A DNA stretch of 64,000 bases, from assembly GCF_002838065.1 (NCBI RefSeq), contig NZ_PIZU01000003.1:1-64000 (forward strand), given 5' to 3'. The first letter of the stretch is position 1. Each line of letters begins with the position of its first letter. Source of the stretch: Mycobacterium hubeiense (GTDB taxonomy: Bacteria > Actinomycetota > Actinomycetes > Mycobacteriales > Mycobacteriaceae). The position numbers were made by a program, and so were the translations under genes. This document shows, piece by piece, positions 1-9,020 of this stretch. The notes beneath the pieces were generated by a model that saw nothing but the letters and a program-made list of their open reading frames with translations, searched no databases and was not told the DNA's origin.

Positions 1-1184
1 CCCACACCGAGGCTCATCCACAGGTTCTGATCATTCCTCCCCAGAGCCAAGAACATCGGGGCGTAGCCGCCAAGAATACTCGCCAGCACGGCCCCCACCC
101 ATGGGCCCAGCGCCGTGGCAAGCGTCACCGGCGCGGACAATATGCCGCTGAGGTATCCGTAATGCGTTGCACCCCAATGCTCAGTGACAGCGGTGGCGTG
201 CAGCAGCGTCTTGATCCCGCGGGCCACGCCGGAAAGAATCGCGACGATTACCAACGCCGCCAGCGAAGTGACAACGCCCAACAGGGCCGTCGTGACCGCG
301 ACACCAGTGACCACCAACGCTGTCCGCGGCACGATGCTGATACGCCTGACCAAAGTGCCATATGCGAGCCGACCTGCAACCTGACCCGCGCCGCCAAGGC
401 CCAGCGCGATCGCGGCCGCCTCGGTACTGATGCCGCGTTCAGCCATCAGTGGAACCAGGTTCGCAATCACTGCATACGATGCGCACGCCGATAGTGCGAA
501 AGCTGTTGTTAACGCTATGAATTGGCGACTTCGCACGGTGCGAGTCGGTGGCTCCACAGGTTTCGCATTGGATACTATCGGCCATGGTCGACGGAGTCCC
601 AGAAAGTGGACAGGAACCGTGACGACAGCCAACACCGCCGCCAATACGAGATATGTTCCACGCCAGTCAAGTTGGCGCGCCAGCCCGGCGGTGATCGGGG
701 CGAACACGGTGCTGGCCAATCCAGCCACCAAGGTGAGTGTTGTCAAAGCGGTCACGCTGCGCACCCCGAACCAGCGGGTCAATGCAGCGAACGCGGGCGG
801 ATACAGTACCGCAGCCATCGCCACCCCGGCCGCGATCCAGGCCCCCGCGAAGCAGCCGATGTTGTGTGCGGTGGCCACGCCGACCAGGGACACGACGGCC
901 AGCCCGGATCCCGCCGTCATAATCCAACGAGGTCCGTGTCGGTCCAGCAATCTGCCCACGCCGATCCCGACCAGCGCAGAGGTGACCAGTCCGGCGGAGA
1001 AGGCCGCTGTCACGGCGGGCTGTGACCAGCCGGTCTCTCTGGTTATGGATGGGGAAAGCACGGCGAAGGCGTAGTAGAGAACTCCCCAGCTGGTGATCTC
1101 GGTAATGCATAACACCACCAGCACCCGGCGCAACCCGCTGTCGACCGGCAGGCTGCGCCGGGTGCTCGACGATACCGAGGTCAT
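1..1184 (-). CDS. MFS transporter, partial (C-terminus beyond window edge)
   Basis: A major facilitator superfamily transporter in the inner membrane. The ATG is at 1184 and the frame is open to base 1, so about 394 residues are visible and the last part is missing. A hydrophobic helix begins near residue 20, and residues 77-86 (GRLLDRHGPR) match the motif-A loop after helix 2. Its ATG overlaps the stop of the flavoprotein gene upstream (ATGA), so the two are translationally coupled. With an ArsR regulator divergent to that gene, an export role in metalloid or thiol-reactive compound resistance is inferred; the substrate cannot be read from sequence. Confidence 0.85.
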   Translation of the reverse strand, partial: MTSVSSSTRRSLPVDSGLRRVLVVLCITEITSWGVLYYAFAVLSPSITRETGWSQPAVTAAFSAGLVTSALVGIGVGRLLDRHGPRWIMTAGSGLAVVSLVGVATAHNIGCFAGAWIAAGVAMAAVLYPPAFAALTRWFGVRSVTALTTLTLVAGLASTVFAPITAGLARQLDWRGTYLVLAAVLAVVTVPVHFLGLRRPWPIVSNAKPVEPPTRTVRSRQFIALTTAFALSACASYAVIANLVPLMAERGISTEAAAIALGLGGAGQVAGRLAYGTLVRRISIVPRTALVVTGVAVTTALLGVVTSLAALVIVAILSGVARGIKTLLHATAVTEHWGATHYGYLSGILSAPVTLATALGPWVGAVLASILGGYAPMFLALGRNDQNLWMSLGV

Positions 1185-2470
1185 TGCGGAGAGGCGTTGC
1201 CAGACAAGGTCAGTTCCGCGTCGGCGGACAGCCCCCCACCGCTGCACACCCCGGTCTCTGGCAGCACCAGCCCGACACGGCGAGCCGAATCGTAATCACC
1301 TGCGAGTTCGGCCGCGACACTGCGGACCTGTTCGTATCCGGTCATCGCGAGGAAGGTTGGCGCACGACCGTAGGACTTCATCCCGACCAGGTACAGCCCA
1401 GTTTCCGGATGTGCCAATTCCTGTGCGCCATGCGGTGGCACGCTGCCACACGAATGCACATTCGGATCGATTTCCGGTGCGAGTTTGACGGGTGCCTGCA
1501 AGACAGGATCAAGGTCGAGCCGCATCTCGGTCAAAAACGACAAGTCGGGCCGAAACCCCGTAAGTGCCACTACATGCTCGGCGGCGGGCAACTGACGGCC
1601 ATCCTCGGCGACCAGAACTGCGGTGTCGTCGACCAGCCGCACGCCCTCCGTCCGGAAGCCGGTTGCCAGCTCGACCAGCCCGGCGTCGACGGCTTCGCGA
1701 GCACGCTGCCCCAGCGCGCCCCGCTGCGGCAGCGCATCGGCCGCACCACCGCCAAATGCGTTGCCCACCTCGCCGCGGCGCATGACCCAGGTAAGCCGGG
1801 TGCCCTGATTCCGCTGGGCCACTGCGGCGACTTCGATCACGGCAGTCATCGCTGAATGCCCGCTACCCACAATCACAACATGTTTGCCCGCAAACGCTGC
1901 CGCTTGGACCGCCGTCGGCGGCGCGTAGGACAGCACGCCGGCTGTGGCGGCTTCACGCTCACCGATAGCAGGTAATCCGTCTGCACCAACAGGATTGGGC
2001 TGATACCACGTCCCTGACGCATCGATAACCGCGCTGACTTCGAATCGTGACTCGGTGCCGTCGCGGTCCATTACGTGGATCACGAAAGGCTGGCCATCGC
2101 GGTCGGCGCTGACTAGCCGATCACGGCCGCGCCGCGACACCCCGCTGACACGAGCGCCGTAGTGGATTCGCTCACCTAGCGCTGCGGCCAGCGGCGCAAG
2201 GTAGGCGTCTATCCACTGCTGTCCAGTCGGGTACCCGCCTTGTGGCGCCGTCCATCCGGTCGGCGCAAGTAGCCGGGCAGCTGCGGCGTCGACAAGCTCA
2301 TCCCACGCCGAGAACATTCGCACATGGCCCCACTCGCGCACCGCGGCAGCGGGTTTCATACCCGCTTCCAACACCACTGGCTCGATGTCGCGCTCCAAGA
2401 GATGGGCGGCCGCAGCCAGCCCCTGTGGTCCCGCACCAATCACTGCAACAGGCAACCGTGCCACCGTCAT
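1181..2470 (-). CDS. FAD/NAD(P)-binding oxidoreductase of an ArsR-linked module (ArsO-like)
   Basis: A flavin-dependent monooxygenase or oxidoreductase of 429 residues. The N-terminal FAD-binding Rossmann motif is GAGPQG (residues 12-17), and a second dinucleotide motif (VGSGHSAMTA) lies near 201-210, the two-motif layout of class B flavin monooxygenases and thioredoxin-reductase-like proteins. The ATG at 2470 has a GAGGAG directly against it with no spacer, so the GTG at 2464 (codon 3), with normal spacing, may be the true start. It is divergent from arsR across an 80-base operator region and overlaps the MFS gene by ATGA. Flavoproteins of this type (ArsO) occur in actinobacterial arsenic operons; the substrate here is inferred only. 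Confidence 0.75.
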   Translation of the reverse strand: MTVARLPVAVIGAGPQGLAAAAHLLERDIEPVVLEAGMKPAAAVREWGHVRMFSAWDELVDAAAARLLAPTGWTAPQGGYPTGQQWIDAYLAPLAAALGERIHYGARVSGVSRRGRDRLVSADRDGQPFVIHVMDRDGTESRFEVSAVIDASGTWYQPNPVGADGLPAIGEREAATAGVLSYAPPTAVQAAAFAGKHVVIVGSGHSAMTAVIEVAAVAQRNQGTRLTWVMRRGEVGNAFGGGAADALPQRGALGQRAREAVDAGLVELATGFRTEGVRLVDDTAVLVAEDGRQLPAAEHVVALTGFRPDLSFLTEMRLDLDPVLQAPVKLAPEIDPNVHSCGSVPPHGAQELAHPETGLYLVGMKSYGRAPTFLAMTGYEQVRSVAAELAGDYDSARRVGLVLPETGVCSGGGLSADAELTLSGNASPQ

Positions 2471-2478
2471 CTCCTCAT

Positions 2479-2534
2479 ATCGATGTAGTTCAATGTATCG
2501 ACTATCTTCGATGCATCGACATTTGTCAATGTAT
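2479..2534. promoter_or_regulatory. Divergent ArsR operator/promoter region
   Basis: This AT-rich intergenic stretch holds a perfect 12-base palindrome, TCGATGCATCGA, at 2508-2519; an interrupted inverted repeat TCGAT/ATCGA at 2480-2484 and 2497-2501; and a direct repeat TCAATGTAT at 2490-2498 and 2526-2534. ArsR dimers bind short AT-rich inverted repeats next to their own gene, so autorepression and repression of the flavoprotein-MFS pair is the likely function. The exact operator is not assigned. Confidence 0.6.
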
Positions 2535-2550
2535 GTGCCAGACTTTCTTT

Positions 2551-4601
<2,051 letters not shown>

Positions 4602-4726
4602 CCCTGGACTTCATCGTCCGGTGACGTCCCAGATCCACGGCTGACACCTGGCCGTTACCGGCCAGCGGTCCTCTAACGATAGCGCGCCACCTGCTGATTA
4701 GCCGCGCCGAGGCAACTTGCCCGTTC

Positions 4727-4749
4727 CCTGGTCGCTGCGCTCCTGCCCT
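4727..4749 (-). repeat. Dispersed short repeat, copy 1 (diverged)
   Basis: Read on the minus strand this contains GGGCAGGAGCGCAGCGACC, a near match to the copies at 8116, 47668 and 58714, with GCGCAGC where the others have GCGAAGC. Its CCTGCCC (4742-4748) also pairs with GGGCAGG at 4757-4763 to form a 7-base stem just upstream of lmeA. Confidence 0.6.
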
Positions 4750-4780
4750 CCGGCGCGGGCAGGTGGGCCAGAATGACCCG

Positions 4781-5578
4781 GTGCGCAAGCTGCTGATCGG
4801 AGTGACGGCGACGGTTCTCGCGACGATTGTCGGTGCCGTCGGCGCCGACTTCGGGGCGGCGATCTACGCCGAATACCGGTGGTCACGAGCCATCCGCAGC
4901 GTCGCTGACCTGCACTTCGACCCGCCGGTGGCCATCCTCGGCTTCCCGTTCGTCACCCAGGCGATGCGCCACCGCTACGACGAGGTCGAAATCCGCGCCA
5001 ACGGCGTCGGCCACCCGATCGTGGGCAAAGTCTCACTGGAAGCCACCCTGCACGGGATCGACCTGACCGATGCATCGTGGCTGCTCCGGCCGGACGCAAC
5101 GTTGGCCGTCGACAAGGTGGAGAGCCGCATCATCATCGACTCCACGCATCTGGGCCGGTTCATGGACATCCCGGATCTGCTGGTCGAAGCGCCGTCGCGG
5201 GAAACCAACGACGCCACCGGCGGGACCACCGAATCCGGTATTTCCAGCAACCGCGGCCTGGTGTTCACCGGCACCCCGAAGGCCGCCGACTACTTCGAGA
5301 AGGTCAGCGTCGCGGTCGACCTGTCCATCGCCGGAGAAGATCAGACCACGATGGTGCTCACCGCCACACATGTGCTGACCGGGGCCGGAACGGCCGACCA
5401 GCTTGTTCCGCAGGACAAGACGGACGCCGTGCTGGCGGCCTTCAGCACCAGCCTGCCCGGTCAGAAGCTGCCGTTCGGGCTGACGCCGACCAGCGAGGGC
5501 GCGCGCGGCTCCGACGTCATCATCGAAGGCATCGCCGAGGGACTAACCATTGCGATGGATGGGTTCCGACAAGCATGA
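4781..5578 (+). CDS. lmeA: Lipomannan elongation factor LmeA (DUF2993)
   Basis: An exported or periplasmically anchored protein needed for maturation of the lipomannan/lipoarabinomannan mannan backbone, as known for the M. smegmatis homologue. It has 265 residues from the GTG at 4781; an upstream in-frame GTG at 4763 would add six residues. An N-terminal hydrophobic segment (KLLIGVTATVLATIVGAVGADFG) serves as signal peptide or anchor. The rest is the DUF2993 fold with the family's 'GRFMDIPDLLVEAP' and 'GARGSDVIIEGIAEG' segments. Its stop overlaps the thiX start (ATGA). The order glnR/lmeA/thiX matches Rv0818-Rv0816c. Confidence 0.9.
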   Translation: MRKLLIGVTATVLATIVGAVGADFGAAIYAEYRWSRAIRSVADLHFDPPVAILGFPFVTQAMRHRYDEVEIRANGVGHPIVGKVSLEATLHGIDLTDASWLLRPDATLAVDKVESRIIIDSTHLGRFMDIPDLLVEAPSRETNDATGGTTESGISSNRGLVFTGTPKAADYFEKVSVAVDLSIAGEDQTTMVLTATHVLTGAGTADQLVPQDKTDAVLAAFSTSLPGQKLPFGLTPTSEGARGSDVIIEGIAEGLTIAMDGFRQA

Positions 5579-5997
5579 GTTCCTCGGTGGTCGCGGTGAT
5601 CGCGGTGCTGATCGGGGCCTTCGGCCTGGCGTATGTGGTCGGCAAGCTGCTCACCCTGCGCTCCGGGATGCTGCGCGCCGCGGAAGAGGCGGCCAACGTC
5701 GACACCAGCGATCTCGGCCTCTCGGACACCGGGCCGACGATCCTGCACTTCTCCGCGGACTGGTGCGGGCCGTGCGCCGGGGTGCGGCGAGTCGTCGACG
5801 AGGTCTGCGCCGAGCTGCCCGGGGCGACGCACGTCGAGATCGACGTGGACGCGAATCCCGAGGCCGCCCGGCGGCTTTCGGTGTTGTCGCTGCCGACCAC
5901 GCTGATCTTCGACGCCGACGGCCGGCCGCGCTACCGCACCACGGGTGTGCCCAGCGCGGCTGACCTGCGCTCGGCGGTGAAAGCGCTGTTGGCTTGA
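5575..5997 (+). CDS. thiX: Membrane-anchored thioredoxin-like protein ThiX
   Basis: A 140-residue protein with one N-terminal transmembrane helix (about residues 3-22, VVAVIAVLIGAFGLAYVVG) and a thioredoxin domain. The active-site motif WCGPC lies near residues 62-66 (FSADWCGPCAGVR), and the cis-proline loop is SLPTTLIF. The anchor suggests that the redox domain lies at the membrane. The ATG overlaps the lmeA stop. It lies just upstream of the cysteine-responsive leader and sulfur genes, and thioredoxin, DUF4395, rhodanese and SseC genes are often neighbours in actinobacteria, so a role in handling sulfane sulfur or disulfides is inferred. Confidence 0.85.
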   Translation: MSSSVVAVIAVLIGAFGLAYVVGKLLTLRSGMLRAAEEAANVDTSDLGLSDTGPTILHFSADWCGPCAGVRRVVDEVCAELPGATHVEIDVDANPEAARRLSVLSLPTTLIFDADGRPRYRTTGVPSAADLRSAVKALLA

Positions 5998-6013
5998 TCA
6001 CCATGTCATTGGG

Positions 6014-6019
6014 TAAGCT
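6014..6019 (+). promoter_or_regulatory. -10 element of a leaderless transcript
   Basis: TAAGCT fits the mycobacterial SigA -10 consensus TANNNT and lies seven bases before the GTG at 6027. Transcription would begin at the start codon, as expected for a leaderless leader peptide. No good -35 element is seen at 17-base spacing. Confidence 0.6.
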
Positions 6020-6026
6020 GTCGGGC

Positions 6027-6119
6027 GTGTCCGCCCGCCTCGAGCCCATGCTCACCAAGCGCCGCGCAGTCGATCTGTGCCGCGTTGCGGGTTCTTGCTG
6101 TTGTTGTTGTAGCTGCTGA
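6027..6119 (+). CDS. Polycysteine leader peptide (cysteine-responsive attenuator sORF)
   Basis: A 30-codon open frame starting with GTG and ending TGA at 6117-6119. The peptide ends in five consecutive cysteines followed by Ser-Cys (codons TGC TGT TGT TGT TGT AGC TGC), with another Cys at residue 18. It directly precedes a sulfur operon (DUF4395, cysA2, sseC). Leaderless polycysteine sORFs that attenuate sulfur operons when cysteine is plentiful are described in M. smegmatis, including upstream of the equivalent operon, so this is very probably the orthologue. Ribosome stalling at the Cys run when Cys-tRNA is scarce would allow downstream expression. The -10 element lies 7 bases upstream. Confidence 0.88.
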   Translation: MSARLEPMLTKRRAVDLCRVAGSCCCCCSC

Positions 6120-6201
6120 GCGCAGCCGCGCGATCTGAGCGCGCTCGCTCCCGAGCAGCCCTTTCGGCTTGCTCATGACCAGCCCATCCACGCAACAGGA
6201 G
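6118..6201 (+). promoter_or_regulatory. Attenuator hairpins between leader peptide and sulfur operon
   Basis: Two candidate stems follow the leader stop: GAGCG (6118-6122) with CGCTC (6146-6150), with further GCGC complementarity inside; and GAGCAGCC...GGCTTGCTC (6153-6174) with one bulged base. The Shine-Dalgarno AGGAG of the next gene is at 6197-6201. Alternative pairing set by ribosome position on the Cys codons would explain attenuation; pairing was judged by eye only. Confidence 0.5.
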
Positions 6202-6208
6202 TAGATCT

Positions 6209-6421
6209 ATGCCGAGCAGTACCGACCAGGTGGACGACGGGGTGGTCGGATTCGTCGCGGGGCACCCACTGCTCGGTCTCCTCGCCACCGGTTTGGCGCT
6301 GGTGGCAGCGCTTCTCAACGCGGCCTTCGGCATGTGCCTGGGCTGCCGGCTCTACCCGCTCGTCTCGCAACCGTCTCAAATAGCAAGCAACCGAAAGGAT
6401 TTCGTCAATGGCTCGCTCTGA
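6209..6421 (+). CDS. Short DUF4395-like membrane protein (C-terminal part only)
   Basis: A 70-residue protein with one clear hydrophobic segment (HPLLGLLATGLALVAALLNAAFG, about residues 19-41) running into MCLGCRLYPLV, the CLGC-Y signature that ends DUF4395 membrane proteins. Family members known to me are about twice as long, with additional helices upstream; those are missing here and the leader peptide occupies that space. The start is ATG 6209 with AGGAG at 6197-6201. The gene overlaps cysA2 by 14 bases, so it is translated as part of the operon. The CxxC may act in sulfur or thiol transfer across the membrane; function is unproven. Confidence 0.75.
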   Translation: MPSSTDQVDDGVVGFVAGHPLLGLLATGLALVAALLNAAFGMCLGCRLYPLVSQPSQIASNRKDFVNGSL

Positions 6422-7241
6422 CGTACTCGTCACAGCAGAATGGGCCGAGAGTAATCTCGACGCGCCCAACACCGTCTTCGTCGAAGTGGACGAGGACACC
6501 TCCGCCTACGACGGCGGCCACATCGCCGGCGCGGTCAAGCTGGACTGGAAGACCGACCTGCAGGATCCCGTGCGGCGCGACTTCGTCGACGCCGAGCAGT
6601 TCTCCAAACTGCTCAGCGAGCGCGGCATCTCCAACGACGACACCGTGATCCTCTACGGCGGCAACAACAACTGGTTCGCCGCCTACGCCTACTGGTACTT
6701 CAAGCTCTACGGCCACGAGAAGGTCAAGCTCCTCGACGGCGGCCGCAAGAAGTGGGAGCTCGACGGCCGTCCGCTGTCCACCGAACCGGTGAACCGCCCG
6801 GCCACCACGTACACGGCCAAGCAGCCGGACAACAGCATCCGGGCATTCCGCGACGAGGTCATCGCCGCGATCGGCCAGAAGAACCTCGTCGACGTGCGCT
6901 CCCCCGACGAGTTCTCCGGCAAGATCCTGGCCCCGGCGCACCTGCCGCAGGAGCAAAGTCAGCGCGCCGGGCATATCCCCAGCGCCATCAACGTTCCGTG
7001 GAGCAAGGCCGCGAACGAGGACGGCACGTTCAAGTCCGACGAGGACCTGGCCAAGCTGTACGCCGAGGCCGGCTTGGACGGGCAGAAGGAGACCATCGCG
7101 TACTGCCGCATCGGTGAGCGTTCGTCGCACACCTGGTTCGTACTGCGTGAGCTTCTCGGACACCAGAACGTGAAGAACTACGACGGCAGTTGGACCGAAT
7201 ACGGCTCCCTGGTGGGGGTCCCGATCGAGTTGGGAAGTTGA
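6408..7241 (+). CDS. cysA2: Thiosulfate sulfurtransferase (rhodanese)
   Basis: A two-domain rhodanese of 277 residues, the standard length of mycobacterial CysA2/CysA3. It moves sulfane sulfur from thiosulfate or other donors to an acceptor. The N-terminal inactive domain carries the YDGGHIAGAVKLDW segment. The C-terminal catalytic domain has DVRSPDEFSGK, then RAGHIPSAINVPW, and the active-site loop AYCRIGERSSHTWF with the catalytic Cys near residue 233. AAGGA precedes the ATG at 6408. It is followed after one base by sseC and lies under the polycysteine attenuator, so expression is expected to rise on cysteine limitation. Confidence 0.95.
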   Translation: MARSDVLVTAEWAESNLDAPNTVFVEVDEDTSAYDGGHIAGAVKLDWKTDLQDPVRRDFVDAEQFSKLLSERGISNDDTVILYGGNNNWFAAYAYWYFKLYGHEKVKLLDGGRKKWELDGRPLSTEPVNRPATTYTAKQPDNSIRAFRDEVIAAIGQKNLVDVRSPDEFSGKILAPAHLPQEQSQRAGHIPSAINVPWSKAANEDGTFKSDEDLAKLYAEAGLDGQKETIAYCRIGERSSHTWFVLRELLGHQNVKNYDGSWTEYGSLVGVPIELGS

Positions 7242-7242
7242 T

Positions 7243-7545
7243 ATGTGCTCTGCACCGAAGCAAGGACTGACGTTGCCTGCCAGCGTTGACCTCGAAAAGG
7301 AGACGGTGATCACCGGCCGCGTGGTCGACGGCTCCGGCCAGGCGGTCGGCGGCGCGTTCGTGCGGCTGCTGGACGCCTCCGACGAGTTCACCGCCGAGGT
7401 CGTCGCATCGGCCACCGGTGACTTCCGGTTCTTCGCCGCACCGGGGACGTGGACGCTGCGCGCGCTGTCGAAGGTCGGCAACGGCGACGCCACCATCGCC
7501 CCGTCCGGCGCGGGCATCCACGAGGTCGACGTCAAGGTCGCCTAG
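7243..7545 (+). CDS. sseC: SseC, DUF1416 sulfur-metabolism protein
   Basis: A 100-residue cytosolic protein of the DUF1416/SseC family, which accompanies rhodanese genes in actinobacteria. It has the Cys at position 2 (MCSAPKQG) and the family's carboxypeptidase-regulatory-like beta-sandwich core (VITGRVVDGSGQAVGGAFVRLLD ... APGTWTLRALS). Its biochemical role is not established. The start ATG lies one base after the cysA2 stop, so the pair is co-translated. Length matches M. tuberculosis SseC1/SseC2. Confidence 0.92.
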   Translation: MCSAPKQGLTLPASVDLEKETVITGRVVDGSGQAVGGAFVRLLDASDEFTAEVVASATGDFRFFAAPGTWTLRALSKVGNGDATIAPSGAGIHEVDVKVA

Positions 7546-7605
7546 CGGCATCCTGGCTGTCAAAACGCTGCGGGCTTTGCCGTTGCGGCGAATGATGTGG
7601 TGATC

Positions 7606-7628
7606 TCCCGCGCCGCTGTGGCGCGGGA
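7606..7628 (+). terminator. GC-rich hairpin, possible terminator after sseC
   Basis: TCCCGCGCC (7606-7614) and GGCGCGGGA (7620-7628) form a perfect 9-base stem with a 5-base loop, 60 bases after the sseC stop. No T-run follows; mycobacterial terminators often lack one. It could also mark the 5' end of the next gene. Confidence 0.5.
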
Positions 7629-7650
7629 CCACCACGAACAGGACCGGCCG

Positions 7651-7998
7651 ATGAAGGTCCATCTTCTCCCCGCCGTCGCGTCCGCATTCGCCCTCGTTGC
7701 TCTGGCCAGCGCTCCGGTGGCGTCCGCCGATCCGGATCAGAACTTCCTCGCCACCCTTGAGCAGGGCGGCTTCACCTGGCCCGACGATGCGGCCGCGCAG
7801 GCGCTGGTCGACCTCGGGCGTGGCGTGTGCCAGGAACTCGCGACGGGCGCTCGGGTAGGCGACATGATCGCGCAGGGTGCAGCGGAAACCGGTTGGTCGC
7901 AGACCCAAGTCGGGTTCTTCATCGGCGCGGCGACAAACCAGTTCTGCCCCGAACAGGCGGGCAGGGTGATGGAAGATACGGAGGGGCTCGGCGGCTAG
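7651..7998 (+). CDS. Secreted DUF732 protein
   Basis: A 115-residue exported protein of the mycobacterial DUF732 family. The signal peptide is clear (MKVHLLPAVASAFALVALASAPVASA) with an ASA cleavage site near residue 27. The mature part begins DPDQNFLATLEQGGF and contains two cysteines (GVCQEL and NQFCPEQ) that probably form a disulfide, as in the family. Many mycobacterial paralogues exist and none has a firmly assigned function. The ATG at 7651 is chosen because it begins the signal peptide; the longer frame upstream has no such character. Confidence 0.85.
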   Translation: MKVHLLPAVASAFALVALASAPVASADPDQNFLATLEQGGFTWPDDAAAQALVDLGRGVCQELATGARVGDMIAQGAAETGWSQTQVGFFIGAATNQFCPEQAGRVMEDTEGLGG

Positions 7999-8008
7999 AC
8001 TCGTCGCC

Positions 8009-8107
8009 GTGGTGCTGTTCTTCGAGATCCTGCTGATCGCGGCCGTCGTGGTCATCACGTGGTTCGCGCTGTACGCGCTGTACCGGCTCATCACTGACGA
8101 GTCGTGA
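8009..8107 (+). CDS. Small single-helix membrane protein
   Basis: A 32-residue open frame (GTG 8009 or GTG 8012 to TGA 8105) that is nearly all one hydrophobic helix ([18 protein letters not shown]) ending in [11 protein letters not shown], with the charged tail expected inside. It ends four bases into the frame of the following gene (overlap at 8104) if that gene uses the early GTG. A conserved mini-protein at this place, next to the Rv0813c orthologue, would fit, but I infer this from the amphipathic pattern and position only. No function is known. Confidence 0.55.
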   Translation: MVLFFEILLIAAVVVITWFALYALYRLITDES

Positions 8108-8115
8108 GTTCCGGC

Positions 8116-8138
8116 GGGCAGGAGCGAAGCGACCCGGG
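8116..8138 (+). repeat. Dispersed short repeat, copy 2
   Basis: GGGCAGGAGCGAAGCGACC followed by CGGG, lying between the small membrane protein and the nitrobindin-like gene. Identical in its 23-base core to the copy at 58714-58736. It could also provide the GGAG upstream of the ATG at 8140, though the spacing is long. Confidence 0.75.
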
Positions 8139-8139
8139 A

Positions 8140-8769
8140 ATGACATCCGGCGACGAGGCCGTCGCAGCAGCAGCCGAACGAGCCAAGACGACCGCCGCCC
8201 GCAATATCCCTGTGTTCCAAGATCTTCCGCTGCCGGCCGACACCGCCAATCTGCGGCAGGGCGCCGACCTCGACGATTCGCTGCTGGCCCTGCTCCCCCT
8301 GGTCGGGGTGTGGCGCGGCGAGGGTGAGGGCCGCGGCGCGCACGGCGACTACCGTTTCGGCCAGCAGATCATCGTCTCCCACGACGGGGGCGACTACCTG
8401 AACTGGGAAGCCCGTTCATGGCGGCTGACCGAAACCGGCGAATACGAATCCCCCGGTCTGCGCGAGACGGGCTTCTGGCGGTTCGTCAACGACCCCAACG
8501 ATCCGACCGAATCGCAGGCCATCGAATTGCTGCTCGCTCATTCCGCCGGCTACGTGGAGCTGTTCTACGGCCGTCCACGTAACCAGTCCTCGTGGGAGTT
8601 GGTCACCGACGCGCTGGCGCGCAGCAAGTCCGGGATGCTGGTCGGCGGCGCCAAACGGCTGTACGGCATCGTCGAGGGCGGCGATCTGGCCTATGTCGAG
8701 GAACGAGTCGACGCCGACGGCGGTCTGGTACCGCATCTGTCGGCCCGGTTGTCGAGGTTCGTCGGCTGA
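8140..8769 (+). CDS. Nitrobindin-like heme-binding beta-barrel protein
   Basis: The orthologue of Rv0813c, a fatty-acid-binding-protein-like ten-stranded barrel related to nitrobindin, which binds ferric heme and scavenges peroxynitrite or NO in characterised members. It has 209 residues from ATG 8140; a GTG at 8104 is possible but would translate the dispersed repeat. The family landmark [14 protein letters not shown] near residue 55 is followed by [24 protein letters not shown], and the C-terminus [17 protein letters not shown] keeps the conserved His near the heme position. It overlaps the following lipoprotein start (TGATG). Confidence 0.88.
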   Translation: MTSGDEAVAAAAERAKTTAARNIPVFQDLPLPADTANLRQGADLDDSLLALLPLVGVWRGEGEGRGAHGDYRFGQQIIVSHDGGDYLNWEARSWRLTETGEYESPGLRETGFWRFVNDPNDPTESQAIELLLAHSAGYVELFYGRPRNQSSWELVTDALARSKSGMLVGGAKRLYGIVEGGDLAYVEERVDADGGLVPHLSARLSRFVG

Positions 8770-9020
8770 TGCGGGCGCGTATAGCGGTGGCGGTCGCGGC
8801 TGTCGGGTTGGTTGCCGCGTGCTCGTCGAACAACGAACCGCCGCAGCAGTCGCCGACCCCGGACGCCCCGACCGGCCACGGCGGATTAGCGGCGTGCCTC
8901 GCCGAGCATGGCGTGCCGGCCGCCCCCAGCGCTGCAGGCCCACCGCCGGGTGTCGACGCAGACACGTGGCAGAAGGCCATGCAGGCGTGCTCGACGCTGG
9001 CACCGGGCCCGGCCGGTTAG
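8769..9020 (+). CDS. Small lipoprotein
   Basis: An 83-residue exported lipoprotein. The signal peptide [18 protein letters not shown] ends in the lipobox VAAC with the lipidated Cys at 18, followed by a Ser/Asn/Pro-rich linker and a small domain with two cysteines (LAACLAEHGV, MQACSTLAP) that could pair. The ATG overlaps the stop of the nitrobindin-like gene by one base, so the two are co-translated. I do not recognise the family and propose no function. It ends tail-to-tail with the solute-binding protein gene, sharing four bases. Confidence 0.75.
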   Translation: MRARIAVAVAAVGLVAACSSNNEPPQQSPTPDAPTGHGGLAACLAEHGVPAAPSAAGPPPGVDADTWQKAMQACSTLAPGPAG

